64,000 nt of DNA from Nonomuraea sp. SYSU D8015. GTDB taxonomy: Bacteria; Actinomycetota; Actinomycetes; Streptosporangiales; Streptosporangiaceae. Positions within the stretch are counted from its first letter, which is position 1; the number at the start of each line of letters is the position of its first letter. Shown one piece after another: positions 41,878-53,048 of the stretch. Below the pieces are notes generated by a model, which was given only the letters and a program-made list of their open reading frames with translations, had not been told where the DNA came from and made no database searches. The stretch covers positions 248,001-312,000 of the forward strand of contig NZ_VJYI01000001.1 of assembly GCF_008065375.1 (NCBI RefSeq), given 5' to 3'. The translations under genes were made by a program, and so were the position numbers.

Positions 41878-42121
41878 TATCGATAGTGTGTCGTTAGCAA
41901 GGCTTGACTATGAGTGATCCAGATCACGAAAAAGTTGCGGAATCCGGGAACAGGATCGGGGATGCGGTCGTTGTTCAGAGCAGACGAGGTCGTTCCGCGT
42001 CGGCAGGGCTGGGGGGTGCTGTCGCCGCGGAGACGACCTCGTCTGCGTTTCCGGGCAGGTCTGAGTCGCCTTGCGGCATGCCTCGGCGCGTAAAGGGCTT
42101 CTTTGCCGTACAGTCCCGATC

Positions 42122-42850
42122 ATGATGGGGCACACGCACGCGATGACCGGGGCCATCGCCTGGCTGGGGCTGGCGCCGGCCCTTGCCGCACTGCCGTTGC
42201 TGAACGAGTCCACCCGGTTCGTCGACACCGGGATCATGGCAGGCGCGCTCTCTCCCGCCGAGCTCATCGCCGGCGCGATCATCTGCGCGGGCGCGGCCAT
42301 GCTGCCCGACCTCGACCATCCGAGCGCGACCATCGCGCAGACGTTCGGGCCGGTCACCTGGGTGCTCAGCAAGGCCGTGTCCTGGATCAGCGGCGGGCAC
42401 CGCGGGGCCACGCACTCGCTGGTGTTCGCCGTGGCGATGGGGTTCGGGGCGCACTGGCTGGCCAACACCTATCCCATCGGCCGCGACATCATGGTGGTGC
42501 TGCTCATCGGCCTCGCGCTGCGGGCGGTGGGCATCGGGATCCCGGGCAACAAGATCGGGTCTGCCATGATCAACGTCGGGCTGACCGCCGGGCTCTACGC
42601 CGTCTTCCTCTCCATGTCCGTCGGGTACGCCTGGCTCGGGCTGGTCGTGGCGATCGGGTGTCTCATGCACGTCGTCGGCGACTGCATGACCGAGCGGGGT
42701 TGTCCGGTGTTGTGGCCGCTGGGGGCCAAGTTCGTGCTGCCGTGGAAGATCGGCATCAAGACGGGCAAGACGTTCGAGCAGAAGATCCTCGCGCCGATCC
42801 TGTCCGTCGCGATCATCGGGCTGCTGTTCTGGCGCCTGGCGCCCGTTTAA
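42122..42850 (+). CDS. YdjM-like membrane-bound metal-dependent hydrolase
   Basis: A 242-residue membrane protein of the YdjM/DUF457 family. GHTHAMTGAIAWLGLA opens it, LPDLDHPSATIAQTFGP and HRGATHSLVFAVAMGFGAHW carry the conserved His/Asp metal ligands, and six to seven membrane helices follow. The E. coli relative is LexA-regulated and its reaction is not known. Two adjacent ATG codons (42122, 42125) can serve as the start. It is followed by the operator-like region in front of the aconitase gene. Confidence 0.85.
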   Translation: MMGHTHAMTGAIAWLGLAPALAALPLLNESTRFVDTGIMAGALSPAELIAGAIICAGAAMLPDLDHPSATIAQTFGPVTWVLSKAVSWISGGHRGATHSLVFAVAMGFGAHWLANTYPIGRDIMVVLLIGLALRAVGIGIPGNKIGSAMINVGLTAGLYAVFLSMSVGYAWLGLVVAIGCLMHVVGDCMTERGCPVLWPLGAKFVLPWKIGIKTGKTFEQKILAPILSVAIIGLLFWRLAPV

Positions 42851-42890
42851 CTTGATGTCGAGATACTCTAGAGATATCTTGACGTCGAGA
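42851..42890 (+). promoter_or_regulatory. Repeated operator-like element upstream of the aconitase gene
   Basis: CTTGATGTCGAGA at 42851-42863 and CTTGACGTCGAGA at 42878-42890 are near-identical direct copies 27 bases apart. Each is part of an imperfect 14-base palindrome centred on GA(T/C)GTC, and TCTAGAGA lies between them. The layout suggests two dimers of one regulator on one face of the helix. Confidence 0.55.
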
Positions 42891-42994
42891 CATCTGTCGC
42901 GGCCTGCTTGTTAGGGTCACCTAACGTGCTTGGCGTTCCTGAAGTGCGGCAGGATTTGGTCTGAACACAGCTCTGATGGAGGAGGCGAATCACC

Positions 42995-45718
<2,724 letters not shown>

Positions 45719-45728
45719 CTTCCCTCGT

Positions 45729-45755
45729 CCCCGCCCGGTCATGAGCCGGGCGGGG
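45729..45755 (+). terminator. Aconitase terminator
   Basis: CCCCGCCCGG at 45729-45738 pairs perfectly with CCGGGCGGGG at 45746-45755 over 7 bases, 10 bases after the acnA stop. Confidence 0.75.
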
Positions 45756-45842
45756 GGCAGGGGGCCCTTGGCTGGTCCGTTGAGCCGGGGGTGGGGCGCG
45801 CGATCCTGACGCGCCCGCATCGGGGGTACCACCCGACACAGC

Positions 45843-45884
45843 GAAGAGCCGTCCGGCGGGACACCCCCCGCCGGGCGGCTCTTC
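45843..45884. terminator. Strong bidirectional stem-loop
   Basis: An 18-base stem (45843-45860 with 45867-45884) starting GAAGAGCC and closing GGCTCTTC, with one G-T pair and a 6-base loop. It lies between acnA and the convergent metallopeptidase remnant, and probably ended the latter's transcript when the gene was intact. Confidence 0.75.
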
Positions 45885-45892
45885 CGCGTTCT

Positions 45893-46100
45893 TCAGGCGA
45901 CCTTCGCTGCCGACTCGCGCTGCGAGCGCGACAGGGATCCCCACACGCTGCCCAGGCAGTCGGCCTGGAGCTCGTAACGGCGCTTCAGCTCGTCCTGGCC
46001 CGTCCTGGCGGCACGGACGCGCTCTTCGAAGGCGCGCCGGATGCCGACGAGGGACTGCAGGTGGTGCCCGTACTCATGGGCGGCCACCTTGAACGGTAGA
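45893..46100 (-). pseudogene. Neutral zinc metallopeptidase fragment
   Basis: About 65 residues at the end of an open frame match the middle of the family whose intact copies lie at 56.6-59.1 kb: VAAHEYGHHLQSLVGIRRA holds the HExxH zinc motif and RRYELQADCLGSVWGSLSRS the third ligand. The frame then stops after RESAAKVA. The signal peptide, the strand region before HExxH and the C-terminal zinc-proximal region are missing, and the sequence upstream in the frame (towards 46309) is unrelated and Cys/Pro-rich. It is a relic of a fourth copy. Confidence 0.7.
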
Positions 46101-46315
46101 GACGGGTCCTCTCGTCGATCCAGGGCCGGTGAGCGGGAACACCAGCGTGTGGTATTGGTGCAGGAGAGGCGGTCGGTGCCCGGGGAGATACTCCCGCGTT
46201 CGCAGGATCCCATAATAGGGAGGGATTGCACGGTCGGCCGCTTGACGAGCGGCGGATATGGCACGATGAGGAATGCCACCCGGCGAAATGCTGCTTCGCC
46301 GGGCGGCAAAACCGA

Positions 46316-46501
46316 TCAGATCACGTCTGTGATCCAGTCGGTGACTTCGCGGACCACCTCGTCGGGGGCGATCCCGATTCTTCTTGTGAACCGCTGAGGC
46401 GACACGCTTCGCACGACCAGCACCGGGCGGCGGAAGCCCTGCTCGCGGCCGACCGGATCGCCCAAGTCAGCGAGCCGGATCTCGCCCTGGATCACCCTCA
46501 T
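46316..46501 (-). pseudogene. MazF/PemK-type toxin with large internal deletion
   Basis: A 61-residue frame. Residues 5-30 (GEIRLADLGDPVGREQGFRR, then PVLVV) match the N-terminal strand and loop of MazF/PemK endoribonucleases. Residues 31-61 (RSVSPQRFTRRIGIAPDEVV, then REVTDWITDVI) match the last helix of the same family. Normal toxins are about 110-115 residues; roughly 50 central residues, which form the dimer core and RNA pocket, are absent in frame. The ATG overlaps the antitoxin stop (ATGA). A stable or active toxin is unlikely. Confidence 0.65.
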
Positions 46502-46800
46502 TTCTCCTTGGGGAATGTGATGAGCCCCTCCCACTCGGGGGCGATGCGGGAAGTGCGTGGCAAGAGGCCTTGCACCAGCTCGGATTCGGCGAGGTAGTCT
46601 GCCCAGGCCTTCGGGTCCTCTCGTCTTGTCTGCTCCATCTGCTCCGCGACGTGCTGTCAGCGTTGCTTCTTTTCCATCTCCCGGATGGCCTGGTCGATGA
46701 TCGCGGTCATGGGTTCACCCGCCCTCTTCGCTAACGCTGCGATCTTGTCTCCGGTTTTGACGCTGACGCGTATGCTCGTCGTCTTCGGCTTCATGGCCAT
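46498..46800 (-). pseudogene. RHH antitoxin gene with an internal TGA
   Basis: Read straight through, the frame encodes about 100 residues: KTTSIRVSVKTGDKIAALAK and RAGEPMTAIIDQAIREMEKK form a ribbon-helix-helix DNA-binding domain, and EDPKAWADYLAESELVQG is the toxin-binding tail of this family. At codon 48 (46659-46657) there is TGA just where homologues often have a conserved Trp, so a TGG-to-TGA change is likely. The truncated product would keep the DNA-binding half but not the toxin-neutralising tail. Start is ATG at 46800 or 46794. It is upstream of the deleted MazF gene. Confidence 0.6.
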
Positions 46801-46901
46801 GCTGCAAACGTTACGTCTGCGTCTGCAGGAGACACTACGCAGGCGCGGTCACTATCGCAGCATGAATGGCAACTGTGAGTAAAGATGGTTGACTTTCGAC
46901 C

Positions 46902-47642
46902 ATGACTAATGCGGCATTGGTGCTGATCCTCGCGAGTTTGGCCGTCTTCGTCGGTGCCATCGTTCAAGGCGGTGTGGGCTTCGGCCTGGGGCTGGTGGGC
47001 GCGCCCGTGCTCACCATCCTCGACCCCGGCCTGATGCCGGGCGCCATTCAGGTGGTGAACCTGACGTTGCCGCTGTTCACGCTGGCCGCGGAATGGCGGA
47101 AGGTGGATTGGCGCGGCCTTGGTTTCGCGATCCTCGGCAGGATCCCGGGGAGTGTCCTCGGCGCATTCATCATTGTCTACATTTCTGTCTACAGCAGAGG
47201 CATCTTCGTCGCCGTCATGGTGCTCGTCGCCGTGGCGCTGACGGCCAGGGCGCTGAGCGTGCCGCGCAACGGTGTGACGATCACGTCGGCCGGCTTCGTG
47301 TCGGGTGTCACCGGGACCGCCACCGGCATCGGCGGGCCGCCCATCGCGCTGGTCTACCAGAACGCCAAGGGGCCGCAGATCCGTGCGACCCTGGCGATGT
47401 TCTTCTTCCTGAGCGCCGCCCAGTCCCTGGCCATCCTGGCGCTCGTGGACGAGTTGCCCGCCCGGGCACTGGCGACGGGGGCGATCCTCATCGTGCCCAT
47501 GGTGCTGGGCTTCCTGGTTTCGGGGCCGTTGCGGCGCTATCTGGATGGCGGCAAGGTGCGCGTGGGCGTCCTGGTGGTGGCCGCGGCCTCGGCGGCGGCG
47601 CTGATCGCCCAGAATGTGATCACGCAGGTTCTGCCCACGTGA
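46902..47642 (+). CDS. TauE/SafE-family sulphite exporter-like protein
   Basis: A 246-residue permease with about eight membrane helices. The N-terminal repeat starts ALVLILASLAVFVGAIVQGG and the second GVTITSAGFVSGVTGTATGI, both with the glycine-rich turn GxGxG and GGPPIALVYQ that mark the TauE family (sulphite, taurine-derived or other organic anion export). Starts at ATG 46902; upstream is the decayed antitoxin gene on the opposite strand. Convergent with the ankyrin gene. The substrate cannot be told. Confidence 0.88.
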   Translation: MTNAALVLILASLAVFVGAIVQGGVGFGLGLVGAPVLTILDPGLMPGAIQVVNLTLPLFTLAAEWRKVDWRGLGFAILGRIPGSVLGAFIIVYISVYSRGIFVAVMVLVAVALTARALSVPRNGVTITSAGFVSGVTGTATGIGGPPIALVYQNAKGPQIRATLAMFFFLSAAQSLAILALVDELPARALATGAILIVPMVLGFLVSGPLRRYLDGGKVRVGVLVVAAASAAALIAQNVITQVLPT

Positions 47643-47731
47643 CCTCGGGGGCCGGGAACGGGCGGATTCTCGTGGGGCACGGCGCACACGGACGGCTGAC
47701 GAGGTCGCGCGGCCGTCGTGCCTCACGGTCG

Positions 47732-49177
47732 TCACTCTCGGCCGAGGCTGCGCAGGTAGGCGGCCACGCGGTGCTTGCCGCCGTACTCGGCCCAGCCGAG
47801 CGGGGTCGAGTCGTGCTCGGTGTCCTTGATCGTGGGGTCGGCGCCGAGCTCGATCAGCGTCCTGGCCGTGTCGACGTCGTCGTTCCAGGCAGCGTCGTGC
47901 AGCGGGGTGGCTCGGCGCAGGTGGTTCACGTCGAAGCCCAGACCGGCGAGCAGCCGCACCGCCGCGGGCTTGCGCTGCCCGGCCGCGATGTTGATCAGCT
48001 CCGGGGAGCGGGCGAGCGCCCGGGCCGGCGCTTCCGGGCCGAAGGCGGCCACCGCGTCGGCGTCGGCGCGCATGCAGGCGGCGGTGAACGCGTCCATCTC
48101 GTCCAGCGCAGCCGAGGCGCCCGCCGCGGCGAGGATCTCGGCGACCTCGGTGTGCCCGTTCAGCAGGGCCAGCTCGTGCGGGGTGCGTCCGCCGTACGCG
48201 GGATGCTCGCCGAGGCCGTCGGCCTCCGCGCCGTGGGCGAGGAGCAGCCGGGCCCGTCGCGGGCCGCCCCGCAGCGCGGCGGTGGCCAGTTCCTCGCGCA
48301 GCAGTTGCTGCGGGGACTGCAGCGCCGGGCCGAGCCGGGCATGCCACGGCCCGCCCCGGCCGCGGCCCAGGCCGAACTCCAGCAGCAGCTCCAGGTGGGT
48401 GGTGTCGTCGGAGAACGACCCGCCGAGCCCGAGGTTGTAGAGGGTCTGGCTGTCGTTGGCGTCCGCCCCGGCCTCCAGCAGCAGCCTGGCCAGCGCCAGG
48501 CCCTGCGCATGGGGTGGCTGGTCGCCCTCGCCTCCGCCGAACGCGCCGGTGAGCGCGGTGAACGGCGAGGTCAGCCCGTCCCACAGGAATCCGGCGTTCG
48601 GATCGGCGCCGTGCTGGAGGAGGAGCCGGGCCGCCGCCGTATACCGGCCGGGGGAGTCGAGGCGCGCGTAGGTCAGGTAGAGCAGCGGCTCCCACCCGAA
48701 GGGGCCGCCCTGCGCGCGGGCGAGCCCGGGATCTTCGGCCAGGACGCCGGCCAGCACGTCGGCCGAGCCGGTGGCCGCCATCGTGAAGACGTTCGCGGTG
48801 GACAGGTGGGGATGCCGGGCCAGCAGCAGGTCGGCTTCGCCGGTGCGGCCAGGGTGGTCGGCGCCGTAGGTGAGGCAGGCGAGCCGCAGGAACTCCTCCG
48901 GAAGCTCGTCGCGCGGCGCGACGCGGTGCGGCGAGCGGGAGTATCGCTCGACGGTGCCGAGGTGCTCTCTCAGCCTGGGCCAGCTCGCGAAGCCGTACAT
49001 GCGGGCGGTGACGAGTTGCGCGTCGGACAGCTTGAGCGTCTCCGGCGGCCGGGGATGGAACTCGGCGACGAGCGCGAGCGCCTCGGGCACTCCCGCCCTC
49101 ACGTACTGGAGCAGGGTCTTGGCCTGCTTGCGGAGCCGTTCGAGGCTGGGGTTGTCGGGCAGGCGATGGCGGGGCAT
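47732..49177 (-). CDS. Ankyrin-repeat protein
   Basis: A 481-residue cytoplasmic protein built from ankyrin repeats. Repeat-like units are HPHLSTANVFTMAATGSADV, YTAAARLLLQHGADPNAGFL, LALARLLLEAGADANDSQTL, RRARLLLAHGAEADGLGEHP, GGRTPHELALLNGHTEVAEI and TPLHDAAWNDDVDTARTLIE, the last continuing TPLGWAEYGGKHRVAAYLRS. The N-terminal 75 residues (LPDNPSLERLRKQAKTLL, then SWPRLREHLG) are a conserved lead-in found in actinobacterial ankyrin proteins. A protein-protein scaffold; its partner is unknown. ATG at 49177 has GGAGG upstream. Confidence 0.9.
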   Translation of the reverse strand: MPRHRLPDNPSLERLRKQAKTLLQYVRAGVPEALALVAEFHPRPPETLKLSDAQLVTARMYGFASWPRLREHLGTVERYSRSPHRVAPRDELPEEFLRLACLTYGADHPGRTGEADLLLARHPHLSTANVFTMAATGSADVLAGVLAEDPGLARAQGGPFGWEPLLYLTYARLDSPGRYTAAARLLLQHGADPNAGFLWDGLTSPFTALTGAFGGGEGDQPPHAQGLALARLLLEAGADANDSQTLYNLGLGGSFSDDTTHLELLLEFGLGRGRGGPWHARLGPALQSPQQLLREELATAALRGGPRRARLLLAHGAEADGLGEHPAYGGRTPHELALLNGHTEVAEILAAAGASAALDEMDAFTAACMRADADAVAAFGPEAPARALARSPELINIAAGQRKPAAVRLLAGLGFDVNHLRRATPLHDAAWNDDVDTARTLIELGADPTIKDTEHDSTPLGWAEYGGKHRVAAYLRSLGRE

Positions 49178-49554
49178 CGGGGCCTCCTTTCCGTCTGGCC
49201 TGGCGTCCGCATGATCAGGCCGGAAAAGAGGTCGGGCCGGGTCGTTCGACGAGCATCAGGTGGGCTTGGCCCTTCCCGCGGACCGGGGGCGCCCCGAGCG
49301 CGCCTCACCCAGCTTACGCCGACGGGTGCCGCTGAGAGCGAGAGATGGGCCTTGTAACCGTTTAAACGAGATGAGACAGACTCCTAGAGTGACTCGGATA
49401 CGGCGCCTATGCGCGACGAGAAAGTTTCACTCGACGAGCAGGCGCAGTTCGCAGCCTGAACAGGGTCAACGCATTCCATGCGGTCGCTCGATCAAGCACG
49501 GATCTTGACGTGGTCCCTATGCCATGCTGCCATCCCCTCGTGTAAACGCTTTAA
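49178..49554. other. Intergenic region with two LacI-type operators
   Basis: 377 bases between the ankyrin gene and the galactanase relic. It contains two LacI-type operator candidates and no supported coding frame. The second operator abuts the first recognisable GH53 codons, so the sequence that held the galactanase start and signal peptide seems lost. Confidence 0.5.
49353..49368 (+). promoter_or_regulatory. LacI-family operator candidate
   Basis: TGTAACCGTTTAAACG has the LacI-family core (TAA.CG.TTA) with the central CG dinucleotide. Confidence 0.45.
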
Positions 49555-49556
49555 CC
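49541..49556 (+). promoter_or_regulatory. LacI-family operator candidate, next to the galactanase relic
   Basis: TGTAAACGCTTTAACC is a near-palindrome around CG and resembles LacI-type operators of sugar genes. It is 27 bases upstream of the first GH53-like codons. Confidence 0.5.
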
Positions 49557-50501
49557 ACTTGGGCGCAAACGGAAGGATCCGACCTTCGTCAAGGGTGCGG
49601 ACATCAGCTGGATGCCGCAGATGGAGGCGAACGGCTACTACTGGAACAACAGCGCCGGGCAACGGCAGGACCTGTTCGCCATCCTCAAGGGGTACGGCAT
49701 CACCGCGATCAGCCTGCGCACCTGGGTCAACCCGTCCGACGATCCGGCCAACGGGCACTGCAGCATCGAGGAGACCGCGCAGATGGCGGTGCGGTGCAAG
49801 AACGCCGGCCTGCAGGTGCTCCTCGGCTTCCACTTCGGGGACACCTGGAACTCGGTCGGCCTGCAGAACCCTCCGGCGGCCTGGGCCGGCATGAGCTACA
49901 GCCAGATGCTCGGCGCCATGTACGACTACGTCCACCACTCCTGCAACGTCATCAAGTACTACGGCGTGACCCCGGCCTGGGTGAAGATCGGCAACGAGAC
50001 CAACTCCGGCATCTGCAGACCGGCCGGCAGCATCAGCAGGCCTGCCCAGATGACCGGCCTGCTCAAGGCCGCGTACGAGATGTCCAAGCACGTCTTCCCG
50101 GCCACCCCGGTGATGGTGCACGCGGCGCAGCCGCAGAACCTGGCGAGCGTCCAGAATTTCCTCAACGCCTACCGGGACAACGGCGGGCAGTGGGACATCA
50201 CCGGGCTCTCCTCGTACGCGCAGGGCGGCAACGTGCCCGCGGTGCTCGCCAACATGCGGACCATCCAGTCCGGCTACGGCAACCGGTCATGCAGGTCGAG
50301 TACGGCGGGCCGCTGAACAAGCCCACCCAGGTGCGCGACTCGTCGAGGGCGTTCATCACCGGGCTGAAGGGCTTCGGCGGCCTGGGCACCTTCTTCTGGG
50401 AGCCCGAGGGCTACTCGCCGTTCACCAGCTACGGAAGCTCGGCCTGGGACCCCGGCACCCGGCGTCCGACCGCCGCCATGGACGGATTCCTCAACGTGTG
50501 A
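49555..50501 (+). pseudogene. GH53 arabinogalactan endo-beta-1,4-galactanase, truncated and frameshifted
   Basis: From 49582 the sequence encodes a GH53 enzyme: TFVKGADISWMPQMEANGYY at the start of the mature enzyme, ITAISLRTWVNPSDD, VLLGFHFGDTWNSVGLQNP and VKIGNETNSGIC (acid/base Glu). At about 50283 one base is missing; similarity continues in the next frame with MQVEYGGP (nucleophile Glu), FGGLGTFFWEPEGYSPF and the end at 50501. No start codon or signal peptide is in frame upstream (stop at 49552-49554, no ATG/GTG before 49612). Intact enzymes cut beta-1,4-galactan outside the cell. This copy cannot make a full product. Confidence 0.82.
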
Positions 50502-50633
50502 CCGTGCCGCCTCGGCAGGCCACCGTGCCCTCCTTCGTGGGGACCGCGACACCGGTTGCTGAGTCATTCGGAGCGAGTGATGCGACCTGCCCTCGGCAGC
50601 GGGTTCTGCAACGGCATCGCCGCGGTGAAGGGC

Positions 50634-51040
50634 CTACGCCCAGTTCTCGGTGAACGCGTCGGCGGCCGGCCCGGCGACGCTGGGCGTCCGGTTCGCCAAC
50701 GGCCACACCAGCGGCACCGCCCGGCCGGCGAACCTGATCGTCAACGGCTCCACGTCGACTACCTCGACGTGGGCGCCGCGGCGGTTGACGGTGACGACGG
50801 AGCCGGGCTGGTTGGGGCCGTGGTCGTAAAACATCACGGCGTTGTACCGGAGCAAGCGGCTCGCGGCCGACAGCTGGGTGACGTCCTCGGTGTAGTCGAC
50901 GGCCAACCCGTTGTCCTGTCCCAGCTTGAGCGGCGGGTCCAGGCCGGGGCCGAGCGGGGTGCCCAGGCCGGGCATGGCGTGGTCCCGCGGTGCGGCTGTA
51001 GACGAGCCGGCGGTAGCCCTTGGCGGGGAGCAGGCGCTTG
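50634..51040 (-). pseudogene. ThuA-like domain fragment
   Basis: The frame ending at 50634 contains LKLGQDNGLAVDYTEDVTQL followed by SAASRLLRYNAVMFYDHG, which resembles the N-terminal half of ThuA-like (class I glutamine amidotransferase fold) domains often found in secreted sugar-related proteins. The preceding strand, YRRLVYSRTAGPRHA (near 51020-50975), is in another frame, implying a frameshift near 50975. After residue 60 the sequence is unlike ThuA. The match rests on a few motifs, so the identity is tentative. Confidence 0.4.
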
Positions 51041-51051
51041 CGGCCGTCGCT

Positions 51052-51537
51052 CTACAACCAGGTCGGCAGGATGGACGGCGGGATCGGACCCTTGTTCCGC
51101 CGTCCTTGACCGGCCTCCTCCCAGGCGTGGGCCAGGATCCCGACGCTCCTGCTGAGCACGAAGAGCCCGCGCGCCAGCGGAGGCGGAAAGCCCAGCTCCG
51201 CGTAGACCACGGCGGTCGCGCCGTCGATGTTCATCGGCACCGGCGCGATCAGCTCTTCCACCTCCAACGCGGCACGCAGGTGCGTGCCCGCCACCACGCC
51301 CTCCGCGGTCGCGGCCGTCACCAGGCGGAGCAGCGGGTCGCGGCGCGGGTCGCGCGTGTGGAAGCGGTGCCCGAAGCCGGGCAGGTATCTGTCACGGGCC
51401 CGCCGCCGGGCCACCACGGCCGCCGCGTCGCCGTCCCGGACGACCTCCTCGAGCAGTTCCACGCACTGCTCGCCCGCGCCGCCATGCACGTCGCCGAGCA
51501 GGTCGACGCCGGTGGCGACGGCATTGTTGAGCCCCAC
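51052..51537 (-). pseudogene. Citryl-CoA lyase/citrate synthase-like C-terminal fragment
   Basis: About 160 residues match the C-terminal half of the citrate synthase superfamily: GVDLLGDVHGGAGEQCVELL, YLPGFGHRFHTRDPRRDPLL (catalytic His in GFGHRFH), VPMNIDGATAVVYAELGFPP and FVLSRSVGILAHAWEEAGQG. About 100 N-terminal residues, half of the active site, are missing; the frame begins at an arbitrary GTG. It resembles the citryl-CoA lyase-type branch rather than GltA. It is transcribed toward the ThuA-like fragment. Confidence 0.7.
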
Positions 51538-51932
51538 CCCGCAGGTGATCGTGCGAGATCGGGCCCGTTGAGGGCCGTACGCGGGACATGATTCCCTAAT
51601 GTACGTACTAGTGAGTTAGGTGACTAGATGCCAAGCTCCTGCGGGGCTGGAATTGTGCTCACTTCGGCCGTGCCGCCCACCTCCGCCCCTTCTTGAAGGC
51701 GTCGCCGGCCGATGCTTCGAGGACTGTGACAAGACCGAGAGATCCCCCAGAGGCCGTCCATCGTTCCCGACGTCAAACGGTCAGGAGTCCGGGAGATTGA
51801 TGTGGCGTTTCTGGATTGTTACCGGATACAACAAACTCCCGGCTCCAACCCTCTTCCAAAGCAGGCCGTCCCGGAATACGTTGCCGCAAACAACATTCAT
51901 CCGGGCCCCTCCGGAAGAAAGGACCCTGCACC
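51538..51932. other. Leader and promoter region of the sugar ABC importer
   Basis: 395 bases upstream of the binding-protein gene, without a supported coding frame. It holds an inverted repeat TTGTT...AACAA at 51816-51834 (nine bases between), CTAGT...ACTAG at 51608-51627, and a ribosome binding site GAAAGGA before 51933. The ROK regulator of the same operon is a plausible ligand of one of them. Confidence 0.4.
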
Positions 51933-53042
51933 ATGCGCAAGGGGATCCTCAGCCTGACCGCCGCGGCAGCCGCGCTCGCCCTCGGTCTCACCGCTTGCGG
52001 GGGCGACAGCGGTCAGACCACCACGTCGACGTCGTCGGCCTCGGCTCCGGCCAAGGCCGGGAAGATCGGCGTCATCCTGCCGGACAGCAAGTCCTCGGCC
52101 CGGTGGGAGACGGCGGACCGCAAATACCTCGAAGAGGCCTTCAAAGCCGCCGGCGTCCAGTACGACATCCAGAACGCCCAGAACGACAAGACGGCGTTCC
52201 AGACCATCGCCGACCAGATGGTGACGAACGGCGCCACCGTTCTCATGATCGTGAACCTGGACAGCGGCAGCGGCAAGGCCGTCATCGACAAGGCCAAGTC
52301 CCAGGGCGTGGCCGTGATCGACTACGACCGGCTGACGCTCGGCGGCGGCGCCGCCTACTACGTCAGCTTCGACAACACCAAGGTCGGCACACTCCAGGGC
52401 GAGGGCCTGGTCAAGTGCCTGACCGACAAGAAGGCCGAGAAGCCGATCGTGGCCTACCTGAACGGCTCGCCGACGGACAACAACGCCACCCTGTTCAAGG
52501 CCGGCTACGACGGCGTGCTGAAGCCCAAGTTCGACTCCGGCGAATACGTCAAGGGCCCCGAGCAGTCGGTGCCCGACTGGGACAACACCCAGGCCGGGAC
52601 GCTGTTCGAGCAGATGCTCACCGAGCAGCCGAAGATCGCCGGGGTGCTGGCCGCCAACGACGGCCTCGGCAACGCCGCCATCACCGTGCTGAAGAAGAAC
52701 AACCTCAACGGCAAGGTGCCGGTCACCGGCCAGGACGCCACCGTCCAGGGCCTGCAGAACATCCTCGCGGGCGACCAGTGCATGACGGTCTACAAGGCGG
52801 TCAAGAAGGAGGCCGACGCCGCGGCCAAGCTGGCGGTGGCGCTGGCCAAGGGCGAGAAGCCCACGGCGACCTCCAGCGTCAAGGACCCGGAGACCGGTCA
52901 GGACGTGCCGTCCGAGCTGATGGAGCCCCAGGCCATCTACTTCGACAACGTCAAGGACGTGGTGGCCGACGGTTACGTCACCAAGGAGGAACTGTGCACC
53001 GGTGACTTCGCCGAGAAGTGCACCGAGGCAGGAATCCAGTAG
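51933..53042 (+). CDS. Sugar ABC transporter binding lipoprotein (XylF/RbsB type)
   Basis: A 369-residue lipoprotein: signal peptide with LGLTAC lipobox, Ser/Thr linker, then a periplasmic-binding-protein-1 fold (KIGVILPDSKSSARWETADR, DRLTLGGGAAYYVSFDNTKV, VAYLNGSPTDNNATLFKAGY, GVLAANDGLGNAAITVL, VTGQDATVQGLQNI). This is closest to D-xylose binding proteins (the YLNGSPTDNNA and GxAYYVSFDN segments), so xylose is a reasonable guess. ATG at 51933 opens on the signal peptide. A strong stem-loop follows, before the ATPase gene. Confidence 0.9.
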   Translation: MRKGILSLTAAAAALALGLTACGGDSGQTTTSTSSASAPAKAGKIGVILPDSKSSARWETADRKYLEEAFKAAGVQYDIQNAQNDKTAFQTIADQMVTNGATVLMIVNLDSGSGKAVIDKAKSQGVAVIDYDRLTLGGGAAYYVSFDNTKVGTLQGEGLVKCLTDKKAEKPIVAYLNGSPTDNNATLFKAGYDGVLKPKFDSGEYVKGPEQSVPDWDNTQAGTLFEQMLTEQPKIAGVLAANDGLGNAAITVLKKNNLNGKVPVTGQDATVQGLQNILAGDQCMTVYKAVKKEADAAAKLAVALAKGEKPTATSSVKDPETGQDVPSELMEPQAIYFDNVKDVVADGYVTKEELCTGDFAEKCTEAGIQ

Positions 53043-53048
53043 AACCGA

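Noticed and set aside
47672..47726. Terminator candidate after the TauE gene (GTGGGGCACG with CGTGCCTCAC)
   Set aside because: The loop is 35 bases long and one pair mismatches, so it is not convincing.
50556..51155. Plus-strand open frame across the ThuA-like and citrate-synthase fragments
   Set aside because: It has no family motif and runs antisense to two recognisable relics.
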